16,728 nt of DNA, taken from assembly GCA_900128395.1 (NCBI GenBank), contig LT649668.1, positions 1-16,728 on the forward strand. The letters are read 5' to 3'. The translations under genes and the position numbers were made by a program. The DNA is from Stramenopiles sp. TOSAG23-2. Taxonomy: Eukaryota; Sar. Below the pieces are notes generated by a model. It saw only the letters and a list, made by a program, of their open reading frames with translations, did not search any database and was not told the origin of the DNA. Below are positions 1 to 6,611 of the stretch, in pieces. Numbering within the stretch: the stretch's first letter is position 1; every line of letters begins with the position of its first letter.

Positions 1-206
1 AGACACGATTAGATTAAATTAGAAATCCTTAGAAAAATGGGCCATATATATATATATATATTAATATACATGTCCGTATATCAATATATAGTTTTTACAA
101 AAAGATATATAAAAGAATAAACAAAAACATACAGACAAATTACTATACAAACAAAAAGAAGAAAAAAAAATTTATAATTTATTAAAAGATAGATTTAAAG
201 TAAAAA
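1..206. other. AT-rich upstream region of the C2-domain gene
   Basis: Upstream sequence with a TA dinucleotide tract at about 44-61 and an A-rich leader running into the start codon at 207. No coding frame and no distinct promoter box can be named. It probably holds the core promoter and 5' leader of the gene that follows. Confidence 0.5.
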
Positions 207-2114
207 ATGGTATCATATGTAGATGAACAAGCAGTTGATTTTACATTATTTAATAATAATAATAATGAAACGGGAGAAAGCCTTGATCAAGTACTTCGCA
301 TTACACTTCAAAAATGCAATGGCTTAAAAAATGTTGATTTATTTGGAAAGTCAGATCCATATGTATCGCTGAAAGACTTTAATGCTAGTCTTATCCTTGG
401 AGAGAATAAAAAAGGACTAAAAAAAAATGCAACGGATGATACCATGAAAGGTAGAGTTGTGGAGAATGATTTAAATCCTGAATTTAACGAGAATTTTTAT
501 TTTCTTATTTCATCAAAACTAACACGTTGTAAACTCATAGTAAAAGATGATGGCATTTCAGATTCTACGTTGGGTACTCGAACATTAGGTTTGACTGGAA
601 TAGATGGTGAAGCAACTATTGATCTCATGCCAACTAGTAAAGCGGGCACAGCTACATATTCATACCGCCGTGCACCGTTGCATAAAGCATTGCAAATGGA
701 AGGTTTTAGTGAAGTTGATTGGAATGCTTCAACTTCGTTTCCAACAACATGTAAACGTGTTATTGCAATCACTGTGTTATGTGGTTCAGATTTGCACGAT
801 GGCCAACAAGAATATTATTTAAAAATTAAAGATTTCAATGTTGATGTTCAAGGTGGTACATATGATAATGGGAAAAAATCCAAAACGCTGATTTCACGAT
901 CTGCTGATGGTACTGCTGAATGGAATCAAAGTTTTATTTTCGTTGCACCGCAAGTTGATGGTGGCACAGTTCCCACGTGCGAGCTTGTTCTTTACGACGA
1001 TGATTTTCTTAAAGATGACAAACTTTCTACTGGAATCTTATCAATGGAAAAGGCATCTGGCGTAGTTGACGTAGCAATGAAACCACGCGGTTCCATTAGG
1101 ATACAATATGCTCAAATGGATTTGGATATTGGTAGTGAATACAATGCAGAGGAGGAAAAGGCGGAAATGGAAGCAGAGTTGGCAAGGATTGCGGAGGAAG
1201 AAAGGGAGAGACGTGAAGCGGAAGAGGCACGAGCAGAAGCAGAAGCGCAAGCAGCAGCCCTTCGATTGGCAGCTGAACAAGCTAAGCAAGAAGCTGAACG
1301 AAAAGCAGCTGAAGAGAAAGCAAAATTAGAAGAAGAATTAAGGCTTGCAAAGGAAGCAGCTGAAGCTGCAGAAATAGCGAGACAAGAGGCAATACAAAAA
1401 GCTAAAGATGATGAAGCGGAACGTTTAAGACTTGAAGCCGAGGCAAAAGCGGAAGCGGAAAGAATTGCGGCTCAAGAAGAAGCTTTGCGTATTGCAGCAG
1501 AAAAAGCGGAAGAAGAACGATTAAGATTAGAAGCGGAGGCAAAAGCAGCTGCCGAGGCAGAAGCTGCAGCGAGGGAAGCAGAACGCGTAGCTAGAGCTTT
1601 GGAAGTGAAACGTCAAAATATTTTAAAAACTTGCACTATTACAAATACACCAAATTCGTGTGTAGGTCCAGCACTACCAAATTGTAGTCAAGGTCAAGAC
1701 CCATTCACAAATCCATCTGATGTTGTAACAAATGCTGTTATGAAATATGGATTTATTGCTGGTTGTGATCTTAGGTACATTCAAAACGTTGATGGCAAAT
1801 GCTATTATTATGGTGGCGGGGAAGGCAGTGGCGCAGGAAATAATACGGTTATGCTTATTAATCCAAGAAATTTTCATGCTTTGCATACACCTGGAGAAAC
1901 TGTGGGTGCACAATTAGCTCAAGGCGGGCAGCATAACGATACTGGTGGTGAAAACAGATTGGACAAAGCACTTACATTAGCAATTAAAGCTGGACATGTA
2001 CCGGGACAAAGTCTTCGATATATTCAATTTGCTGGTGGTAAAATCTACTTTTATGGTCCTGGTGGTAGCTCGGGTGCTGCTGGTAATGATTGTTTCCGTT
2101 TTGATCCAAAGTAA
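207..2114 (+). CDS. Tandem C2-domain / coiled-coil protein with two C-terminal repeats
   Basis: A 635-residue protein, probably cytosolic and able to bind membranes in response to calcium. C2 domain 1 (about 28-145) has VDLFGKSDPYV (44-53), whose two aspartates match canonical calcium loop 1, and an Asp-rich but shortened loop 3 (KDDGISD, near 113). C2 domain 2 (about 180-305) keeps an acidic loop 3 (YDDDFLKDD, near 264-272) but lacks the SDPYV of loop 1, so its calcium binding is doubtful. Residues about 313-470 are an almost unbroken Ala/Glu/Lys/Arg coiled coil, TolA-like in composition, containing ERLRLEAEAKA twice. The C-terminal 165 residues hold two copies (about 510-553 and 587-635) of a Gly/Tyr-rich unit with core LRYIQ-x3-GK-x-Y-(Y/F)-YG that I do not recognise. 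The ATG at 207 has an A-rich context. The stop lies 5 nt before the next open frame. The C2 assignment is firm; the cellular role is not known. Confidence 0.9.
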   Translation: MVSYVDEQAVDFTLFNNNNNETGESLDQVLRITLQKCNGLKNVDLFGKSDPYVSLKDFNASLILGENKKGLKKNATDDTMKGRVVENDLNPEFNENFYFLISSKLTRCKLIVKDDGISDSTLGTRTLGLTGIDGEATIDLMPTSKAGTATYSYRRAPLHKALQMEGFSEVDWNASTSFPTTCKRVIAITVLCGSDLHDGQQEYYLKIKDFNVDVQGGTYDNGKKSKTLISRSADGTAEWNQSFIFVAPQVDGGTVPTCELVLYDDDFLKDDKLSTGILSMEKASGVVDVAMKPRGSIRIQYAQMDLDIGSEYNAEEEKAEMEAELARIAEEERERREAEEARAEAEAQAAALRLAAEQAKQEAERKAAEEKAKLEEELRLAKEAAEAAEIARQEAIQKAKDDEAERLRLEAEAKAEAERIAAQEEALRIAAEKAEEERLRLEAEAKAAAEAEAAAREAERVARALEVKRQNILKTCTITNTPNSCVGPALPNCSQGQDPFTNPSDVVTNAVMKYGFIAGCDLRYIQNVDGKCYYYGGGEGSGAGNNTVMLINPRNFHALHTPGETVGAQLAQGGQHNDTGGENRLDKALTLAIKAGHVPGQSLRYIQFAGGKIYFYGPGGSSGAAGNDCFRFDPK

Positions 2115-2119
2115 TTATA

Positions 2120-2701
2120 TTGAATGAAGCATCCGAATTGCCATATCAGGTAAATGATATTAATGTCTTTCTTGAATACAATCGCGGTGAACAAGATCTA
2201 CAAGCTATCGAAATTTTGCAAAATATTGAGACGATAAGTGTATGTGCATCAATTATGGGTGGAGTAATCATGGGTTTGTCGGCTATGTTATGGTATTGTT
2301 CACACCACCTTACACGAACATATCGTTACAACCTGGGCGTCTCGTTAACATTTTTAATGTTTGCAACATCATGGGGATTAGGGTGGTACGTATTGATTGG
2401 GTCGATAAATAACGTATACGACCGCTGTCATAGCCATAATCCAACTATCACTGACGTAAAAAACCCATCGTACTCATATGAAGGGTATAGATACCTTTGT
2501 AAAGATGGAAATAATCGTATTGGAACTGGAAATGCTTTTAATGTATTGTTGTTGATCATGACTCCAATTTATTTCCTATCAAATTGGTGTGGTAAAATTT
2601 TTAAACCGAAGATGTGTTGTAAAGGTGTACAAAGTAACTTTATGGAAACTGCAGCAGAATTCGATTTAGATGAAAGGGCACATTTAACACATGAGCAGTA
2701 A
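2120..2701 (+). CDS. Three-pass membrane protein ORF directly after the C2 gene; start uncertain
   Basis: The frame is open from 2105 to the TAA at 2699-2701. It has no ATG until 2255, which lies inside the first membrane segment; 2120 is a TTG. The residues before that ATG (YQVNDINVFLEYNRGEQ...) look coding, so a 5' part is probably supplied from elsewhere. Predicted membrane segments lie at about residues 38-60, 70-95 and 137-160 counted from 2120. A Cys-containing polar loop separates the last two, and the tail is acidic and probably cytosolic. No family is recognised. The frame is -1 relative to the preceding C2 gene and the gap is only 5 nt, while all other spacers here are hundreds of bases. 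Possible explanations are a frameshifted or spliced extension of the C2 protein that adds a membrane anchor, a one-base sequence error, a bicistronic transcript, or a non-AUG start. Confidence 0.6.
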   Translation: MNEASELPYQVNDINVFLEYNRGEQDLQAIEILQNIETISVCASIMGGVIMGLSAMLWYCSHHLTRTYRYNLGVSLTFLMFATSWGLGWYVLIGSINNVYDRCHSHNPTITDVKNPSYSYEGYRYLCKDGNNRIGTGNAFNVLLLIMTPIYFLSNWCGKIFKPKMCCKGVQSNFMETAAEFDLDERAHLTHEQ

Positions 2702-3092
2702 AAATATGCGAGAAAATTAAATATTTGTATATTTTGAAGAATTTGGATTTGATTTTATTTCTAATTGCTGTATATGATACATTTGTGTGTGTTATAAAGT
2801 TAAAACATAATATATTAAATATTTAGAATAATTGTGTGTGTTGTAATTTATCATTTATATAATCATAAATTAAAAGAAATTTACGGTGGTTCGTATATAA
2901 TACATGTGAGTAAGAGAAAATTTTTATATATTATGATTATTATATATATATATATATATATAATATTTAAAAAAATATATTATGTGTAAGACAATTTTTT
3001 ATATTTAAATATGTGTACGAACAGCTGGTCGTACATTAAATCTCTCTTTTTTATTTTACCGTCATACGAATTCGTATTTTAGAGTAATAGAT
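2702..3092. other. Convergent spacer between membrane-protein ORF and acyl-CoA synthetase
   Basis: AT-rich 3' regions of two convergent genes. It holds a TA tract at 2941-2962 and, at 2902-2921 on the minus strand, a copy of the TTTCTCTTACTCA(C/T)ATG motif that also follows the ABC gene. No coding frame is seen and no clear polyadenylation signal stands out. Confidence 0.6.
2941..2962. repeat. TA dinucleotide microsatellite
   Basis: About eleven TA units in the convergent spacer. Probably length-polymorphic, with no evident function. Confidence 0.85.
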
Positions 3093-5003
3093 TCACAATC
3101 TTGATCTGCCATTTACAATTATATTATATGCATTTTCATCCAATTTTTCATATTTTTGAACACCTGAATTATACCAATACAATACGTCTTTAACAACATT
3201 TGGATTAAAACCTTCCTTTACAAAATCAACTTTACGTTGCTTAAACGTAGTTGTACTTTGCATTTCTGGCAATAATCGGACAAACAATGGACGTTGATAT
3301 GTTGCTAAATTATCATCCACATGTTTCAAAAAACCATTGAAATCTGGCACTTTTTGATCCTCTGTCGTAACTGCAACCATGCACGCACGCCCGTCTTCAG
3401 TCCCTGGTATTTTCACACCATAAACGTTTGCTTCAGTGATTCCATTAATATCACTGATGGCCGCTGCAACTTCACCAGTGCTAACATTTTCACCTTTCCA
3501 TCGGAATGTGTCTCCAACACGATCAACGAACCATACAAAATTATCTTCATCATACCTTAAAAGGTCACCAGTTCGAAAGTAACGATCACCTTTTTCCAAC
3601 ACATCCGTTAAAATTTTTTTCTCTGTAGCTTTTGAGTCTGTATATCCATCAAATTTGATGGTCGGTTCAATTAAGCCCACAAGTTCTCCTGCTTTACCTC
3701 TTGGACATTGTATACAAAGACCAGTTTTTGGATCGCGTACTGGCATTTCAGTTGCCGTATCGTGTTCGATTATGACTACATCGCCACGTAACATTTTCGT
3801 TGCCATGTCAATATTTCCACAAGCGCCGGCACCAGGGAAATTGATAAAATCAGTAGTTTTAGTATGATTCATAAATTGTTGGTTACCTTCAGTGGCACCG
3901 TAAAACTCACCAATTTCTGGTATTTTGAAACGCTTTTGAAATGGTATCCATGACTCTGGCCTCATACCATTACCAAATGCAATGCGTAAACTATGTTTCG
4001 TATCAAATGGAGTTGGATTTGAATTTAACAAGTACCTTGCCAATTCTCCGATATACTGTGTGCATGTAGCATTATATTTAGTGCAATGTTCCATAAATCT
4101 ACTTGCACTAAATTTACGAGAAACAACGGTCGTGCATCCTTGTGAGAAGCACCCAGCACCAAGCATTCCACCAGCGCTATGATACAAAGGTAAGCATGTA
4201 TATAAAATGTCATCTTTACTAATTCCCAGATACGAAGACATATATGCACCTGCAACCATGAATCTAAAATTAGTCATAATACATGCTTTCGGCAACCCAG
4301 TCGTTCCAGATGTGTAAATATAACCAAAGATGCTATCAATATCTGTCCCCGCTCTTAAACTTTTATCAACAGGAGTTGATGGAGCGTTCAATAAGATATC
4401 GTCCAATGATTGACCAATGCTACTGCTGTTGCTGCTTTTTGATGCACTAGTGCTGCCACTATATGAAACAAAGATTGGCATATTATTTAAGTCTTTGTAC
4501 ACGTCTAAGACTACATCTTCTAACTCTGCACCATATATCATTTTATTGCAATTTCCAGTTTGCAATGCATGTAATAACGTTTTTTTTTTATTGTTTGAAT
4601 TGATCATTGCAACAACCACACCAACTTTGCATAACCCAATCCATGTCATAATGTATTCAGGTCGATTTTCCATAAATAAAGCCACCACATCACGATTTTT
4701 CATTCCAGCGCTAACTGCCCAATTTGCAATTTTATTCGAATACATTTCTACTTCTGCAAAGGTGTAAGATTGTCCAGTCTCAGCATTTATCAATGCAACT
4801 TTGTCTCCCGGAACTCTTGTTAAAGTTTCATACCATAAATCTGCTTGTGTAAATTCTTTTCCACGATTTCCCACAATTTTAAGCATGACCCCACTGTTTA
4901 TATTTTGCAAAATTTGTAAATTTTTTCGTACTTGATAATTCTTTTCAAGATATGCGATACCACCTGCAAAAGCAAGTGCTGCACCAACAGCTATATTTGC
5001 CAT
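3093..5003 (-). CDS. Very-long-chain acyl-CoA synthetase / fatty acid transport protein (SLC27/FATP family), PTS1 ending
   Basis: Activates long- or very-long-chain fatty acids to acyl-CoA with ATP and CoA. The 636-residue length is typical for SLC27/FATP. A short hydrophobic N-terminus (about 3-18) could be a membrane anchor. The AMP-binding signature YTSGTTGLPKAC lies near 229-240, LPLYHSAGGM follows, and the EFYGATEGN motif is near 360. The FATP-specific block GDLLRYDEDNFVWFVDRVGD (about 475-495) continues into FRWKGENVSTGEV. TFKQRKVDFVKEGFNP near the C-terminus matches the FATP C-terminal motif. The protein ends in SRL, a canonical PTS1 tripeptide, so a peroxisomal location, supplying beta-oxidation or chain shortening, is inferred; the hydrophobic N-terminus also fits an ER or plasma-membrane pool. 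The stop is TGA. The gene is convergent with the ORF ending at 2701 and shares a 1.6 kb divergent spacer with the ABC transporter. Confidence 0.95.
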   Translation of the reverse strand: MANIAVGAALAFAGGIAYLEKNYQVRKNLQILQNINSGVMLKIVGNRGKEFTQADLWYETLTRVPGDKVALINAETGQSYTFAEVEMYSNKIANWAVSAGMKNRDVVALFMENRPEYIMTWIGLCKVGVVVAMINSNNKKKTLLHALQTGNCNKMIYGAELEDVVLDVYKDLNNMPIFVSYSGSTSASKSSNSSSIGQSLDDILLNAPSTPVDKSLRAGTDIDSIFGYIYTSGTTGLPKACIMTNFRFMVAGAYMSSYLGISKDDILYTCLPLYHSAGGMLGAGCFSQGCTTVVSRKFSASRFMEHCTKYNATCTQYIGELARYLLNSNPTPFDTKHSLRIAFGNGMRPESWIPFQKRFKIPEIGEFYGATEGNQQFMNHTKTTDFINFPGAGACGNIDMATKMLRGDVVIIEHDTATEMPVRDPKTGLCIQCPRGKAGELVGLIEPTIKFDGYTDSKATEKKILTDVLEKGDRYFRTGDLLRYDEDNFVWFVDRVGDTFRWKGENVSTGEVAAAISDINGITEANVYGVKIPGTEDGRACMVAVTTEDQKVPDFNGFLKHVDDNLATYQRPLFVRLLPEMQSTTTFKQRKVDFVKEGFNPNVVKDVLYWYNSGVQKYEKLDENAYNIIVNGRSRL

Positions 5004-5424
5004 ATTTAATGTTTATGTTTTTATATTTCTAATATGATCTGTAATAATAATAATAATAAATTATATGTAAATTTATTCAACAAATAAATAAATATAAAAT
5101 CTTACACCACTATCTAATAATATATATACGAGACGACTCTATATATTTACAATAATTAATATTATATATATCAGACGATTATTACCAGAGATTATAATAT
5201 TAATAATAGTGCTGGAGTGCTGCTATAATTCTAAATAATAATAGTCTATACAAAATTAAAATTAAAATCTTTTTCATTTTTTTTATTTTTTTTTTTTTCT
5301 GGTCGGTGGCTATGATGACGAAGGTGCGAAGGCTGGGAAAATTCTCTAGACTATTATACCACGTTGGAAGGCCCAGGGCAGGGCAGGGAGGGAAGTACTC
5401 AGGAAACCCCGCTATGCTATTCGC

Positions 5425-5462
5425 ATATACAGTATGGCAGCGACAGCTGCCATACTGTATAT
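5425..5462. repeat. Perfect 16-bp inverted repeat (hairpin)
   Basis: Arms at 5425-5440 (ATATACAGTATGGCAG) and 5447-5462 are exact reverse complements around the 6-nt loop CGACAG. The 11-nt direct repeat TACTCAGGAAA lies on each side (about 5396-5406 and 5462-5472). It sits in a GC-richer island of an otherwise AT-rich spacer. Such perfect stems outside genes usually mark a transposon end, a foldback element or a structured RNA; nothing here decides which. Confidence 0.85.
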
Positions 5463-5473
5463 ACTCAGGAAAT

Positions 5474-5715
5474 GAATGGCACTATGCTTGAACATTTTTT
5501 TTTTCAGATCGAAAAAATATCGACATCTAAATTCCAAAAATGTCATCACTGATTTTAGTAAAATTTTGAGTGAAAAATATCATTGCAAAACTGATGATAT
5601 TAATATTTAAATGACGAAAACGACAAATAACTTGAAAAATTAAATTATTTAATCTGATAATATCCGAAAATATGCATCTCGTAAAAAAAAAAAATGTTCA
5701 AGCAAAGTGCCATTC
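5474..5715. repeat. MITE-like unit bounded by ~37-bp inverted repeats
   Basis: The left arm 5474-5510 and right arm 5676-5715 are inverted copies. The outer 22 nt (GAATGGCAC... / ...GTGCCATTC, with GTTCAAGCA inside) match at 21 positions and continue through a poly-T/poly-A run of slightly different length. They enclose about 165 nt of AT-rich, non-coding sequence. Size, terminal inverted repeats and lack of coding capacity resemble a non-autonomous DNA transposon (MITE). No convincing target-site duplication could be found by eye, so the element ends are uncertain. Confidence 0.6.
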
Positions 5716-5897
5716 GTTTATCAGGTAGGAGGGAAGACCTGGAAGACAAGAAAGGATCCTCTAGGGAAGGCTGTACTATACAGTACAGTATGTAGCTAGA
5801 AGCTGGAAGGTTGCGAAGGCCAGAAGGCTGGAACAAAATAGGAAAACGGAAATGCCAGAATGGTGTCTCGGTGTCCGCGATCCCTACTAGATGTGGA

Positions 5898-6230
5898 CTT
5901 GGCACCTATGAAAATTTAGTATTCTTATTTGTACTTAAATAGACTATTTGAATTTTTTTTTTGCGGATAAATTGGTTTTTGTATTTGATATAAAAACCAA
6001 AATGGGAGAATCTGCATTTTATATCCATTTAGTATATAAATAATATATACTTAAAAGTACCAAATTTTATATTTTTGGCGAGTGCCATGAATACTTTCTA
6101 CACATTTTGCATTTTGATAGCAAGCATAGGCTTGTTAGTATATGGCCATGAATACTTTCTACACATTTGTTTCGAGAGGGTACCAAAATCGTACTTGATA
6201 GAATATATGAAATTTGATAGGTGCCAAGTT
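5898..6230. repeat. Second inverted-repeat pair with a related terminus (TTGGCACCTATG)
   Basis: Position 5898 onward (ACTTGGCACCTAT, then AAAATTT) and 6207-6230 (AAATTT, then ATAGGTGCCAAGT) are inverted copies with a small indel. The terminus resembles that of the 5474-5715 unit (ATGGCACTATG), which suggests two members of one short element family lying end to end. The interior is AT-rich and carries the 24-bp direct repeats at 6084 and 6145. No clear target-site duplication was found. Confidence 0.5.
6084..6168. repeat. Pair of perfect 24-bp direct repeats
   Basis: The same 24 nt (core CATGAATACTTTCTACAC) occurs at 6084-6107 and 6145-6168, spaced 61 bp start to start. They lie inside the second inverted-repeat unit, about 450-530 nt upstream of the ABC transporter start. 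This could be a local duplication inside an element or a repeated regulatory site. The short open frame across it simply repeats HEYF-type residues and is not considered a gene. Confidence 0.8.
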
Positions 6231-6611
6231 TACACCGAGTCTTCGCTTGCGCTCAGAATTCCTGATTTTGGGCTGTAGCAGGCGAAGATGAGGGGATCGA
6301 GTACGCGATCCCGATGAGAGAGAATAAGAAAGGCTGGAGGTATTAGTCTAGTCGTCTACATAGCTTAGCTAGTTAGCAACCTTAATACCTGCTGGTATAA
6401 ATTAAAATAAATAGTCGTCTATAATAACAAAACAATTCATCAAAGCACTCACACTCAACAAAACGTGCAAACAACAAACGCAAATACAAAACAACAACAA
6501 CACCCCCACATGTAACAGGATTAGATTTAAAATTAAATTTACATACATTATATTAGACTATCGAAAAGATACACTGTAAAACAAAAATAATATTTTCTTC
6601 GTGCATGCAAT

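Larger units (their letters stand above)
5004..6611. other. 1.6 kb divergent spacer rich in inverted and direct repeats
   Basis: Separates the start of the acyl-CoA synthetase (minus) from the ABC transporter (plus). Next to the synthetase start is AT-rich sequence with an (AAT)n tract at about 5042-5059. The middle (about 5305-6310) has markedly higher GC patches and several inverted and direct repeats, listed separately, including a 7-bp stem at 5771-5788 (CTGTACT/AGTACAG). The last 200 nt before 6612 is CA-rich (about 6430-6500), as expected of an A-rich 5' leader. Short open frames here encode no recognisable protein and follow the repeats. It probably contains both promoters plus decayed mobile-element sequence. 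Confidence 0.6.

Noticed and set aside
497-772. Antisense frame inside the C2 gene, and similar shadows in the other large genes
   Set aside because: They overlap well-supported coding sequence on the other strand or frame and contain no recognisable domain.
2112-2123. Stop-codon readthrough from the C2 gene
   Set aside because: A TGA follows in the same frame three codons after the TAA, so readthrough would add almost nothing.
2111-2149. A 39-nt intron (GTAATT...ATCAG) joining the C2 gene to the next ORF
   Set aside because: The length keeps the original frame and the join is followed at once by TAA, so it does not link the two frames.
5306-5552. Two overlapping 60-codon frames in the divergent spacer
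   Set aside because: Both run through inverted repeats in different frames and resemble no protein.
6075-6278. 67-codon open frame upstream of the ABC gene
   Set aside because: It starts at TTG, its internal similarity comes from the 24-bp DNA repeats, and it lies inside a repeat-rich spacer; no family is recognised.
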